Shown here: piece by piece, positions 1 through 7,674 of the stretch
Numbering within the stretch: the stretch's first letter is position 1
How the letters are laid out: each line of letters starts with the position of its first letter
Source: Enteractinococcus helveticum
Lineage (GTDB): Bacteria; Actinomycetota; Actinomycetes; Actinomycetales; Micrococcaceae
Direction of reading: 5' to 3'
NCBI RefSeq assembly: GCF_020742345.1
Contig: NZ_DYXC01000002.1
Coordinates: 1 to 27,470, forward strand
DNA length: 27,470 nucleotides
Made by a program: the position numbers and the translations under genes
The notes under the pieces: generated by a model
What the model saw: the letters and a program-made list of their open reading frames with translations, nothing else
Databases searched by the model: none
Told to the model about the DNA's origin: nothing

Positions 1-143
1 AACGCGTCAACCACGCCCTCACCGCCCAAGACTTCGTCCAACGCGGCCGGGCAGTAGAAGGCGCCACCTTAGCCCAAGCCGTACAATGGCACACCGAACA
101 CCGAGTCCTCCTCGACGGCGACCGCACCGTGATTTTCGAATAA
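1..143 (+). CDS. 3' end of an unidentified gene (partial)
   Basis: A reading frame is open from the left edge (codons in phase with position 3) to a TAA at 141-143, giving about 46 residues. The tail is hydrophilic and ends in HRVLLDGDRTVIFE. Its codon use, with C or G at most third positions, looks coding. I do not recognise the family from so short a piece. It runs toward SBP1 but is separated from it by about 230 bases containing a promoter, so it is probably a separate transcription unit. Confidence 0.5.
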   Translation, partial: RVNHALTAQDFVQRGRAVEGATLAQAVQWHTEHRVLLDGDRTVIFE

Positions 144-209
144 CCACCAGCTCCGACCGCGGGTTCGCCTACGTCAAATGTCGCATAGCCGACTGCGACA
201 ATCCACGTA

Positions 210-238
210 TTATCAGGTAGCCTGAAAAGCTGTATACT
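210..238 (+). promoter_or_regulatory. Candidate promoter of SBP1
   Basis: A weak -35 (TTATCA, 210-215) and a good -10 (TATACT, 233-238) are separated by 17 bases. The predicted transcript starts near 245 and gives a leader of about 130 bases before the TTG start at 377. The MarR-type operator at 211-227 overlaps the -35 and the spacer, so a bound repressor would block RNA polymerase. Seen in sequence; activity is inferred. Confidence 0.5.
211..227. promoter_or_regulatory. PhdR-type operator, copy 1
   Basis: The core palindrome TCAGG-TAG-CCTGA lies at 213-225. It is the least perfect outer-arm version of a motif found three times in this window (also 1510-1524 and 3683-3701) and nowhere else that I could see. 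The MarR regulator encoded at 3102-3578 is the obvious candidate to bind it. This copy places receptor SBP1 in the same regulon as the phenylpropanoid genes. Confidence 0.7.
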
Positions 239-253
239 GTGACGTAAGTCGCA
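238..253. promoter_or_regulatory. Possible GlxR/CRP-type site
   Basis: TGTGA-CGTAAG-TCGCA matches the actinobacterial cAMP-receptor (GlxR) consensus TGTGA-N6-TCACA with one mismatch and has the usual central TA. It covers the predicted transcription start of SBP1, where binding would be expected to repress. GlxR control of aromatic catabolism is known in corynebacteria; its use here is inference. Confidence 0.35.
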
Positions 254-376
254 TCACGTTTTCGCGGCTCAGCCAATTGGGGAGAGCCTGATCTGCTATT
301 CCGGTAACCCCGTGGCATCTGCCATCTGCCCTTCAGCGGCTGTGGTGTCGTTTGGAAAACCCTTAAGGAGCTTGAA

Positions 377-1345
377 TTGAAGTTCAAGAAAACGATTTCG
401 TTGACCTCGGCAGCCCTCTTAGTACTGTCCTTGTCGGCATGTTCCAATGATGATCCCGATGCTGCGGCAGATGGCGAGTTAGATGAGCTCACCGTGGGTA
501 TTATTCCGATAGCCGCTTATGCGGCAATCCCCTACGGTGTTGATCATGGCATCTTCGAAGAACACGGACTCGATGTCACCGCGCAAGCAAGTTCAGGTGG
601 CGCCGAAATGCTTCCGGCGCTGCAAACCGGTGACATGGATGTCGTTATCGGCAACGTCTCCAACCTCTTGCTCGCGGTAGACCAGGGCCTCGATATGCGA
701 GTTGTCAGTGGTTATCAGAACTCACTGCCAGAGGGGCAAGATGTCAATGGCGTCGTGGTGCGAGCTGACTCGGGTATCGAGACATGGGCTGATCTTGAGG
801 GTGCTGAAGTCGCCGTCAACGCCCTGCGGGGTCAGGGTGATCTGACCATTATGGAGTCTGTTGACCAAGATGGCGGAGATCCAGAGCAAGTGAATTTCGT
901 TGAGCTGAACTTCCCTGATATGGAATCTCAGTTGGAGCGTGGCAATGTGGACGCCGTCTGGTTGCCCGAACCGTTTATGCATAATGCTCTGCAGGGCGAC
1001 GACTATAAACTGCTAGGCCACCCGAACCAAATTGTGTCCGGAATGCCAACTGTGGTCAGCTTTGTCACCGGGGAACTCGTTGACGAGGACCCCGAGCTTG
1101 TGCGGCGCTATCAGGCAGCTATGGACGACGTACTCACCGCCTTTGCTGCTGATGAAGAGGGTGCCATGGAGGCTGTCGTCGAGTTCATGGACGTTTCGCC
1201 AGAAGTTGCTGAGATCGCATCTGACCTGGAAACCCACGATGCCGCCATCCCAACAGCAGCGATTCAACAGCTGGCTGACCTGATGGTCAAATACGACTTC
1301 GTAGAAGAAGACCCAATATCAGAAGGCTTCTTCTTCGAAGAGTAG
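377..1345 (+). CDS. NMT1/TauA-like ABC substrate-binding lipoprotein (SBP1)
   Basis: A 322-residue extracytoplasmic solute-binding protein of the nitrate/taurine/aliphatic-sulfonate/aromatic class. It starts at TTG 377, six bases after a strong AAGGAG (365-370). The N-terminus is a lipoprotein signal peptide (two lysines, hydrophobic core, lipobox LSAC with Cys22), so the mature protein should be lipid-anchored outside the membrane. The family pattern is clear: a TVGIIPIA beta strand, then HGIFEEHGLDV, then SGGAEMLPALQTGDMDVV. No permease or ATPase is adjacent. A PhdR-type operator upstream and the phd genes downstream suggest the ligand is a phenylpropanoid acid (inference). It is one of four such receptors here and probably docks on the ABC core at 17379-20121. 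Confidence 0.88.
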   Translation: MKFKKTISLTSAALLVLSLSACSNDDPDAAADGELDELTVGIIPIAAYAAIPYGVDHGIFEEHGLDVTAQASSGGAEMLPALQTGDMDVVIGNVSNLLLAVDQGLDMRVVSGYQNSLPEGQDVNGVVVRADSGIETWADLEGAEVAVNALRGQGDLTIMESVDQDGGDPEQVNFVELNFPDMESQLERGNVDAVWLPEPFMHNALQGDDYKLLGHPNQIVSGMPTVVSFVTGELVDEDPELVRRYQAAMDDVLTAFAADEEGAMEAVVEFMDVSPEVAEIASDLETHDAAIPTAAIQQLADLMVKYDFVEEDPISEGFFFEE

Positions 1346-1352
1346 CTCTTTT

Positions 1353-1428
1353 GCGGGATGCGAGCCCGCGATCAACTCTGCTGTTTCCGCGGCGACGAGG
1401 CTGGCTGTGCCTCGTGGCTGCGGGGAAA
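1353..1428. terminator. Two tandem hairpins after SBP1
   Basis: A short hairpin (GCGGG 1353-1357 with CCCGC 1365-1369) starts 7 bases after the SBP1 stop. A longer one has ACGAGGC (1395-1401) pairing with GCCTCGT (1409-1415), flanked by TTTCC/GGAAA at 1384-1388 and 1424-1428. There is no T-run, so intrinsic termination is uncertain; the hairpins could instead stabilise the SBP1 mRNA. They separate SBP1 from the importer gene, which has its own operator. Confidence 0.4.
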
Positions 1429-1509
1429 TGAAAGATTCTACGCTGCGCAGATGTATTCGTAGCGGCAGCCCAAAATTTGACTACTCAAGGGAAACGTCTC
1501 CCCTCATGT

Positions 1510-1524
1510 TTCAGGTGGCCTGAA
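1510..1524. promoter_or_regulatory. PhdR-type operator, copy 2
   Basis: TTCAGG-TGG-CCTGAA is a perfect 6+3+6 palindrome lying 39 bases before the ATG of the MHS importer. A TTGACT (1477-1482) lies upstream, but I could not find a convincing -10 at the right distance, so the exact promoter is undefined. Confidence 0.7.
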
Positions 1525-1563
1525 TATTTAGGGTGGTGACGGGCCCTTAGAGAGGATGACGAT

Positions 1564-2937
1564 ATGTCTACGAAAAACTCCGCTACTCATACCGCAGGCC
1601 TCGCCGGGTTGAGTGTAGCCGAACAACGTGCTGAAGCCCGGCGCGCAGTCCGCGCAACATTTATGGGCACCACAATCGAGTGGTACGATTTCTATCTTTA
1701 TGCTGCGTGTGCCGCACTGATCTTCGGGCCACAATTCTTCCCATCCGATAGCTCCACGGCCTCCCAATTAGGTGCATTCGCCAGCTTCGCTTTCGGGTTC
1801 ATTGCGCGACCGCTGGGCGGAATCCTGGCTGGCCACTTCGGTGACAGGGTGGGCCGCAAAAAGATGCTGATCTTATCGCTGACAGTCATGGGGATCGTGT
1901 CGACTTGCATCGGCGTCCTGCCATCCTATGAGCAAATCGGTGTCGCAGCCCCGGTCTTGCTGGTCGTTCTGCGACTCGTGCAAGGCCTTGCAGTAGGCGC
2001 AGAATGGGGCGGTGCGGTCACCATGGCAGTGGAGCACGCTCCGGCGAATCGCAAGGCGCTCTACGGGGCGGCCCCAATGATGGGACTGCCTGCCGGATTA
2101 ATGCTGAGTAGCCTTGTACTGATCGTGCTCGGTGCACTGACCGGCCCGGACTTTATTGAATGGGGCTGGAGAATCGCATTTCTGTTTAGTGTCCTACTCG
2201 TTGCACTATCAATTTGGTATCGCCGACGCTTGACTGAAAGTCCCATCTTCGAAGCATCAGTAGCCAGTGAACCAAAAGCCCTGCCGCTAATGGAGGTGCT
2301 GCGCGGATATAAGGCCCCGCTGGGCTTGACGGTTATTATTGCCGCGGTCCCACCAGTCCTCGCCTATCTAGTGCTAACTTGGGCGCTATCCTATGGCACC
2401 ACCTCGTTGGGCTATGACCAGAACCATCTGCTGTGGATCGGTATCTTGTGCTGTGTGATCCAGTTGGTCATGATGCCATACTTAGCAACCGTGGTTGACC
2501 GGACGAACCCGAGGATCCTTGCAGGCATTGGCGCCGTGTTAATGTCGATAACCGCAATGCTATTCTTTCCGCTATTTGAGACCGGCAATCTCCTCTTGGC
2601 CGGTATCGCCACCGTTGCTGCACATGCCTCAACCACCTTTGCCTTTGCGGCCATTCCACCGATTCTGACCCAAGCGTTCCCAAGCAGGATGCGGTACACG
2701 GGTGTATCGATGGCCTATCAGTTTGGGTCCATACTCGGCGGCGGTTTCGCCCCGATGATAGCCACCGCGTTATTTGCCGCCACCGGCCAGACCTGGCCCA
2801 TCGGTCTCTACGTGGTCACCGCAAGCGTGCTAATGCTGCTCAGTATTATAGGTTTAGGTCTCTACTATCGAGCGCAAAGCGCTGTTGGTCGTGACGCAGC
2901 TGTCGAAGAGCGCCAAGAGGCAATTTCGGTGCAGTAG
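1564..2937 (+). CDS. phdT: MHS-family aromatic acid/H+ symporter (PhdT-like)
   Basis: A 457-residue major facilitator protein with about 12 hydrophobic segments, placed in the metabolite:H+ symporter (MHS) family. The N-terminal TTIEWYDFYLY and the GHFGDRVGRKK loop between helices 2 and 3 are family hallmarks. The start ATG follows AGAGGA (1551-1556) at 7 bases. In the C. glutamicum phd cluster (from memory, cg0340) a transporter of this class imports phenylpropanoids, and the gene content here matches that locus. The operator just upstream supports PhdR control. If SBP1 and the ABC core import the same substrates, the cell has two routes: proton symport and high-affinity ABC uptake. The substrate is inferred. 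Confidence 0.8.
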   Translation: MSTKNSATHTAGLAGLSVAEQRAEARRAVRATFMGTTIEWYDFYLYAACAALIFGPQFFPSDSSTASQLGAFASFAFGFIARPLGGILAGHFGDRVGRKKMLILSLTVMGIVSTCIGVLPSYEQIGVAAPVLLVVLRLVQGLAVGAEWGGAVTMAVEHAPANRKALYGAAPMMGLPAGLMLSSLVLIVLGALTGPDFIEWGWRIAFLFSVLLVALSIWYRRRLTESPIFEASVASEPKALPLMEVLRGYKAPLGLTVIIAAVPPVLAYLVLTWALSYGTTSLGYDQNHLLWIGILCCVIQLVMMPYLATVVDRTNPRILAGIGAVLMSITAMLFFPLFETGNLLLAGIATVAAHASTTFAFAAIPPILTQAFPSRMRYTGVSMAYQFGSILGGGFAPMIATALFAATGQTWPIGLYVVTASVLMLLSIIGLGLYYRAQSAVGRDAAVEERQEAISVQ

Positions 2938-3101
2938 TCTAACGGCTTCAGGGCGCCTGGACCATGGGCGGTATAGTTATTGGTGGCTGGATGGCGCTCT
3001 GGTTTCGAAGTCCAGCAGGGAACTCTGTAAGGTACTGTCATTGCACACTCGTTGGGCGATGTTGAAGCATCGCTTAACGAAAGACTGGGGAGTGAGGCCG
3101 C

Positions 3102-3578
3102 GTGACATCCGAAACCGAAACATCGAGCTCTGCTGATGTACTTCAGGACCTTGATTCAGGCTGGTTTATTTACACCATCAAGCAAATCGAACTGGGCTTG
3201 CGCATCCCCACAGAAGAGGTCGCTGAACAAGCTGGCCTGACGACGGCGCAATTCACCGCCCTCGCCGTGCTCGAGCGCTGGCCCGGCATTACGTCATCTG
3301 AATTAGCCCGCAGGTCGTTTGTACGCGCCCAAACGATGGCCGAAAACGTTTCAGTGCTTTTGGAGTCTGGTTTCATTCAGCGTGAGCGAGATCCTGAAAA
3401 TATGCGGAGGTTTCACCTGTACATCACCGACACTGGCCACGACACGTTGAGTTCTGGACGTTCCGCGATGGACGATCTGGAAGCCAAGTTGCTTGTAGCT
3501 TTGACTCCGCGAGACCGCGAAGAATTTGCAAAGCATCTACGAAATGTCAGACGAGCGCTGCGCGATCTACCGCGTTAG
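3102..3578 (+). CDS. phdR: MarR-family regulator (PhdR-like)
   Basis: A 158-residue winged-helix regulator of normal MarR length. It starts at GTG 3102 with purine-rich GGGGAG (3087-3092) and GAGG (3094-3097) upstream. The helix-turn-helix covers roughly residues 45-95 (LTTAQFTALAVLERWPG, then TSSELARRSFVRAQTM), followed by a wing with RERDPENMRRF. It sits between the importer and the catabolic operon, as phdR does within the phd locus. MarR proteins bind short palindromes as dimers, and three copies of one 15-19 bp palindrome flank this gene. In C. glutamicum PhdR is a repressor relieved by a pathway intermediate (from memory); the effector here is not known. Confidence 0.8.
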   Translation: MTSETETSSSADVLQDLDSGWFIYTIKQIELGLRIPTEEVAEQAGLTTAQFTALAVLERWPGITSSELARRSFVRAQTMAENVSVLLESGFIQRERDPENMRRFHLYITDTGHDTLSSGRSAMDDLEAKLLVALTPRDREEFAKHLRNVRRALRDLPR

Positions 3579-3652
3579 CCTCCATCTTTGCTGGATGATA
3601 GTCGAGCGACTCAAATAAGATCGTTTTCTTTTTCAAGAATTGAATGTATCGC

Positions 3653-3681
3653 TTGACAATGTGTGCCCTGTCGCACAGTAT
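3653..3681 (+). promoter_or_regulatory. Promoter of the phd catabolic operon
   Basis: A consensus -35 TTGACA (3653-3658) is followed after 17 bases by CAGTAT (3676-3681), a fair -10. A TGTGC-N6-GCACA dyad (3662-3677), similar to GlxR/CRP sites, fills the spacer. The best PhdR-type operator begins two bases after the -10 and covers the predicted start point, the classic position for a repressor. The ATG of the first gene is at 3747. Confidence 0.65.
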
Positions 3682-3682
3682 G

Positions 3683-3701
3683 GTTTCAGGTAGCCTGAAA
3701 C
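3683..3701. promoter_or_regulatory. PhdR-type operator, copy 3 (best copy)
   Basis: GTTTCAGG-TAG-CCTGAAAC is a perfect 8+3+8 palindrome. It defines the full motif, of which copies 1 and 2 are shorter versions. It lies over the predicted transcription start of the MaoC-SDR-ligase-amidohydrolase-dehydrogenase operon. Confidence 0.78.
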
Positions 3702-3746
3702 AAAGGCTTGATATTTCCTGACCTGAATTGAAAGACAGGATACATA

Positions 3747-4220
3747 ATGTCTTCGTCAACAACAGACAATCAGCTTTCCATCGCCATCGATGATTTACCC
3801 AACCACCAGGGACAATCTTTTGGACCATCGGCGTGGCAACAACTAACCCAATCAGATGTCAGCGCCTACGCCGATGTTTCCGGTGACCACAACCCCATTC
3901 ACATCGATCCGGTAGCCGCAGCAGACAGCCCCTTCGGCCAAACAGTCGCCCACGGCTATCTGACGTTGAGCCGGGTTGTGCCACTGATGGCAGAAGTCTT
4001 CACCGTAACGGGTTTCAAAACCGGAGTGAACTACGGGCTAAACCATCTGCGTTTTCCCGCACCGGTGCCAGTGGATAGCAGTATCCGACTCAGCGGCACC
4101 CTGCAAAAGGTAGAAGAAATTGCCGGCGGCTATCAGCTCATCGTCGACGTTGTTTTTGAAGTAGAAGATAATCCCAAGCCAGCATGCGTGGCAGAACTAG
4201 TTTTGAGGTACTACAAATGA
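3747..4220 (+). CDS. phdE: MaoC-type enoyl-CoA hydratase (PhdE-like)
   Basis: A 157-residue single hot-dog domain protein. It has the (R)-hydratase signature SGDHNPIHID at residues 45-54; Asp47 and His52 are the expected catalytic pair. It probably hydrates the double bond of cinnamoyl-type CoA esters (coumaroyl-, caffeoyl-, feruloyl-CoA) to the 3-hydroxyacyl-CoA. The start ATG follows ACAGGA (3735-3740) at 6 bases. It is the first gene of a five-gene operon, and its stop overlaps the next start by 4 bases. The letter assignment follows the C. glutamicum phd locus from memory; the substrate is inferred from context. Confidence 0.8.
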   Translation: MSSSTTDNQLSIAIDDLPNHQGQSFGPSAWQQLTQSDVSAYADVSGDHNPIHIDPVAAADSPFGQTVAHGYLTLSRVVPLMAEVFTVTGFKTGVNYGLNHLRFPAPVPVDSSIRLSGTLQKVEEIAGGYQLIVDVVFEVEDNPKPACVAELVLRYYK

Positions 4221-5158
4221 GCAAAATTGAAAACGGTTACGACCTGACTGGAAAAGTCGTCATCGTCACCGGCAGCGGCCGTGGACTCGGTAAGGCCTAT
4301 GCCCGGTGGCTGGCCAAACGTGGCGCCTCGATCGTGGTGAATGATCTCGATGAACAAAGCGCCAATGACACCACCCAGGACATTCTGGCAGCCGGTGGTA
4401 AGGCAACTGCAGTTGTGGCACCCGTGGGTGACACTGAGGCTGCCCAGCAGCTTGTTTCTGCCGCGGTATCTACGTTTGGTCGACTGGATGCACTGGTGGC
4501 CAACGCCGGAGTGCTACGAGACCGGGTTTCATGGAAAATGAGCGACGAAGATTTCGACCTCGTCGTCAAGACGCATTTGCGCGGCACCTTCCTGTGCGGT
4601 CGAGAAGTAATCAAATATCTGCGTGAACAAGGAACGGGCGGTCGACTCATCGTCATCGGTTCCCCCGCCGGACAGCTCGGCAGCTTTGGGCAGAGCAACT
4701 ATGCCGCAGCCAAAGCAGGCCTGGTGGCCATGGCCCGCACGTGGTCCATGGAACTGGCTCGTGACAACATCACGGCAAATGCTGTGATCCCAACCGCGAT
4801 GACCGCGATGACCGCAACCATTCCGATATATAAGGACTGGGCAGAGCAATTTGAACAGGGCCAAGCATTGCCACCGTTGGCTCGCCAGGAACACGCGCTG
4901 GGTAGCCCAGAAGACGTCGCCCCACTGCTGGAATGGCTGGTCTCAGATGCTTCAGCCAACGTGACCGGCCAGGCCATTGGCATTGGTGGGGACCGCTTGA
5001 CGCTCTACTCACACCCAACCGAACTCGTCAATGAGATTCACGACGGCGGCTGGTCAGCCTCAGGCATCAATGCGGCATGGTCCCAGAGCATGGCAGCACA
5101 GGCACAGCCAAGTGGCCCAATTCCACGCCCGGCACCTGAAACCCAAACTGCCCGATAA
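4217..5158 (+). CDS. phdB: SDR 3-hydroxyacyl-CoA dehydrogenase (PhdB-like)
   Basis: A 313-residue short-chain dehydrogenase/reductase. The ATG at 4217 overlaps the MaoC stop (ATGA) and has GAGG at 4205-4208; this is preferred over an in-frame GTG at 4184 that would lie inside the MaoC gene. The NAD(P)-binding TGSGRGLG is at residues 18-25, an NAG-type motif (VANAG) follows, and the catalytic set is Ser149, Tyr162 and Lys166. A tail of about 60 residues beyond the usual 250 is present, as in multifunctional-enzyme-type hydroxyacyl-CoA dehydrogenases. Predicted role: oxidation of 3-hydroxy-3-aryl-propanoyl-CoA to the beta-keto ester, after the hydratase. Confidence 0.8.
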   Translation: MSKIENGYDLTGKVVIVTGSGRGLGKAYARWLAKRGASIVVNDLDEQSANDTTQDILAAGGKATAVVAPVGDTEAAQQLVSAAVSTFGRLDALVANAGVLRDRVSWKMSDEDFDLVVKTHLRGTFLCGREVIKYLREQGTGGRLIVIGSPAGQLGSFGQSNYAAAKAGLVAMARTWSMELARDNITANAVIPTAMTAMTATIPIYKDWAEQFEQGQALPPLARQEHALGSPEDVAPLLEWLVSDASANVTGQAIGIGGDRLTLYSHPTELVNEIHDGGWSASGINAAWSQSMAAQAQPSGPIPRPAPETQTAR

Positions 5159-5182
5159 ACCGCGGAAACCCCAGGAGTCATT

Positions 5183-6775
5183 ATGCGTGGAAGTTACGCA
5201 GAACTTTGGAAACTCATCGCAGCGGCGGTGCCTGAACGTACCGCAATCGTCGCTGGCGACCAACGCCTCAGCTATCAAGAATTTGAGGACCAAGCAGCAC
5301 GCTTCGCCGCTCTACTGCGGTATCACGGTGTCGGTGCTGGCGATACGATCGCCTTCTATATGTACAACCGTGCCGAATACTTGACCGCATTCTATGGGGC
5401 CTTGAAAATCGGTGCCGTGCCGGTATCCATCAATTTCAGATACCGCGAAGGTGAAGTCGCCGCACTGTTGGATAACTGTGAGGCTGCAGTGCTGATTTAT
5501 CCGTCGTCGTTGGCAGCAACGGTCAAACGAATTGACGCCACTTCGGTGCCCAAGGTCCTGATTGAAGTGACTGATGAACCATTGGATGTTGCCGGTGCAA
5601 TCCCATATGACTCGCTGGCAGAATTCGCGCCATTAGATGGTGAATCGCCACCTTCCGGCGGAACACTGATGGTCTATACCGGCGGGACCACGGGCCTGCC
5701 CAAAGCAGTGGTCTGGGATGAACCAGACCTGCTAGAGATCCAAATGTTTTCGACCTACGGTGCGCTGGGCATCGCAGACCCGCAAAGCCCGGCAGAAGTC
5801 GTGGCAATAGCCCAAGACCCTTCCCTGGAACCCACGGTCATGTTTGCGCTGGCGCCCTTTATCCACGCCACGGCATTGTTCACCGCGATGAACACGTTCC
5901 TGCTTGGCGGAACCGTGGTGTTGTTGCCGTCACCGAGTCTGGATACTCGCCAGGCTGTGGCAACGATCGAGCAAGAAAACGTCACCCGGATCATCGTTGC
6001 CGGCGATGCGGTGGCCATCCCCTTGATGGACGCCTGGGATAAGTATGCCAGCTCACCGCAATCGAGTAGCTTGACCTCCGCGATGAGCTCCGGCATGCGG
6101 TTCAGCGATGAAACTAAGGCCAGGATTCATAACCTCGGCAACGTCGTCATTATCGATATTCTTGCCTCAACCGAGGGCGGGCCCTATGCGTTAGGGATCA
6201 GCCGCAGTGCACAGGATTTGCCAACGCGATTCCAACTCACCGCCGATGCGGTGGTGCTGGATGATGCAATGCGCGAGGTCCAAGACCAGCCCGGTGCCTA
6301 CGGCATTCTGGGCTACCGGGGTGCGCTGCCACGCGGTTACTATAAGGACGACGAGAAAACCCGCCAGACCTATCCGATCATCAACGGAACCAGGTATGTC
6401 ATGCCGGGTGACCACGTCAAGGTCGAAGTAGACCGTTATATCGAATTGCTGGGTCGTGGGTCATCGGTGGTCAATACCGGTGGTGAAAAGGTCTTTCCTG
6501 CCGAGGTTGAAGAAGTGCTGCTGGGCCATCCAGCCGTGACCGACGCCGTCGTCTTTGGTGTTGCTGACGAGCGCTGGGGAGAACGCGTTGTGGCTATGGT
6601 GGCGGTGGAAGCTGCCGACGACGTCACCGAAGAAGCCCTGCTGGACTTTGTTGGTCAACGGCTGGCCGGGTATAAGAAGCCGCGACAGATTTTCTTACGC
6701 GATAGTCTCCAGCGGGGCCCAACGGGCAAACTTGATATGCGCACTATCAAATCCAGTATCACTTCGACGACGTAG
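5183..6775 (+). CDS. phdA: Aryl/phenylpropanoid-CoA ligase (PhdA-like)
   Basis: A 530-residue ANL-superfamily acyl-CoA synthetase. The ATP-binding loop reads VYTGGTTGLPK (about residues 162-172), the adenylation motif region contains STEGG, and the C-terminal domain ends with RGPTGK, in which Lys516 is the expected catalytic lysine. The start ATG follows AGGAG by about 6 bases. It would activate cinnamate-type acids with ATP and CoA, the entry step of the phd route. It lies 24 bases after the SDR gene in the same operon. Side-chain specificity cannot be read from sequence; a fatty acid ligase is the alternative but fits the context less well. Confidence 0.82.
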   Translation: MRGSYAELWKLIAAAVPERTAIVAGDQRLSYQEFEDQAARFAALLRYHGVGAGDTIAFYMYNRAEYLTAFYGALKIGAVPVSINFRYREGEVAALLDNCEAAVLIYPSSLAATVKRIDATSVPKVLIEVTDEPLDVAGAIPYDSLAEFAPLDGESPPSGGTLMVYTGGTTGLPKAVVWDEPDLLEIQMFSTYGALGIADPQSPAEVVAIAQDPSLEPTVMFALAPFIHATALFTAMNTFLLGGTVVLLPSPSLDTRQAVATIEQENVTRIIVAGDAVAIPLMDAWDKYASSPQSSSLTSAMSSGMRFSDETKARIHNLGNVVIIDILASTEGGPYALGISRSAQDLPTRFQLTADAVVLDDAMREVQDQPGAYGILGYRGALPRGYYKDDEKTRQTYPIINGTRYVMPGDHVKVEVDRYIELLGRGSSVVNTGGEKVFPAEVEEVLLGHPAVTDAVVFGVADERWGERVVAMVAVEAADDVTEEALLDFVGQRLAGYKKPRQIFLRDSLQRGPTGKLDMRTIKSSITSTT

Positions 6776-6787
6776 AAACGGTGCAGT

Positions 6788-7666
6788 ATGTACGAATCCA
6801 ATATTGATCTTGATGCCGTTACTGCTATTGATACGCACGTGCATATCGAAGCCGATGACTGCGGGCATGCGGCACTGCCACAACCGTTGCTCGACGCCGC
6901 CGACGCGTATTTTCAGCGCACCGGACCGTCACCGACCATCGACCAGATCGCAGACTATTACCGCGAATTGTCCATGGCCGCGGTGGTGTTTACGGTTGAT
7001 TCGGAAACCAATATGAAGACGCCTCCCAATAGTAGTGCAGAAATTGCGCGGGGTGCCGCACGCAATAACGATGTGCTCATTCCGTTTGCCAGTGTTGACC
7101 CGCTGCAAGGGGAAAAGGCTGTGCATAAGGCGCGCAGCCTGGTGGAAGATTTTGGGGTGCGAGGATTCAAATTTCATCCGAGCACCCAGGGTTTTGCCCC
7201 AAATGACGAAGAATTTTTGCCACTGTTTACCCAGCTGGAAGCATACGGGTTACCGGTGGTCTTCCACACCGGCCAGACCGGCATTGGCGCGGGCATGCCG
7301 GGTGGCTTTGGCATTCGGTTGTCACTGTCCAACCCAATGTTTTTGGATGATCTGGCAGCCCGGCACCCGTACTTACCGATCATCATGGCGCACCCTTCGG
7401 TGCCGTGGCAAGATGAAGCCATCGCTATTGCCACTCATAAAGCCAACGTGTGGATTGATTTATCAGGGTGGTCACCAAAATATTTTGAACCCAAACTCAT
7501 CCAGGCCGCCCGGACCTATCTGCAAGATAAAGTCCTGTTCGCATCAGATTATCCCGCGATCAAACCGGAGCGCTGGATGCGCGATTACGCTGGGCTTGGT
7601 CTGCCAGATGAGGTCAGCCAGAAGATCTTCAAAACCAATGCGGCCCGATTACTGAAACTCGTGTGA
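6788..7666 (+). CDS. phdC: Amidohydrolase-2 family beta-keto-acyl-CoA cleavage enzyme (PhdC-like)
   Basis: A 292-residue metal-dependent TIM-barrel protein (amidohydrolase_2 / ACMSD-like). The metal ligands are visible: DTHVH with His17 and His19, His160 in VVFHTGQ, His202 in IMAHPS and Asp254 in FASDYP. In the phd cluster a protein of this family takes the place of the thiolase or hydrolase that splits the beta-keto-acyl-CoA to the benzoate; that role rests on genetics from memory and its chemistry is poorly described. No thiolase gene is present in this window, which agrees with this protein doing the cleavage. The ribosome site is weak, and the start lies 12 bases after the ligase stop, so coupling is likely. 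Confidence 0.75.
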   Translation: MYESNIDLDAVTAIDTHVHIEADDCGHAALPQPLLDAADAYFQRTGPSPTIDQIADYYRELSMAAVVFTVDSETNMKTPPNSSAEIARGAARNNDVLIPFASVDPLQGEKAVHKARSLVEDFGVRGFKFHPSTQGFAPNDEEFLPLFTQLEAYGLPVVFHTGQTGIGAGMPGGFGIRLSLSNPMFLDDLAARHPYLPIIMAHPSVPWQDEAIAIATHKANVWIDLSGWSPKYFEPKLIQAARTYLQDKVLFASDYPAIKPERWMRDYAGLGLPDEVSQKIFKTNAARLLKLV

Positions 7667-7674
7667 GACTGAAA

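Noticed and set aside
7035..7655. A 206-codon + strand frame overlapping the amidohydrolase.
   Set aside because: It is a frame-shifted reading of a gene whose metal ligands are all present in the other frame; the Cys/Arg/Pro-rich translation has no family resemblance.
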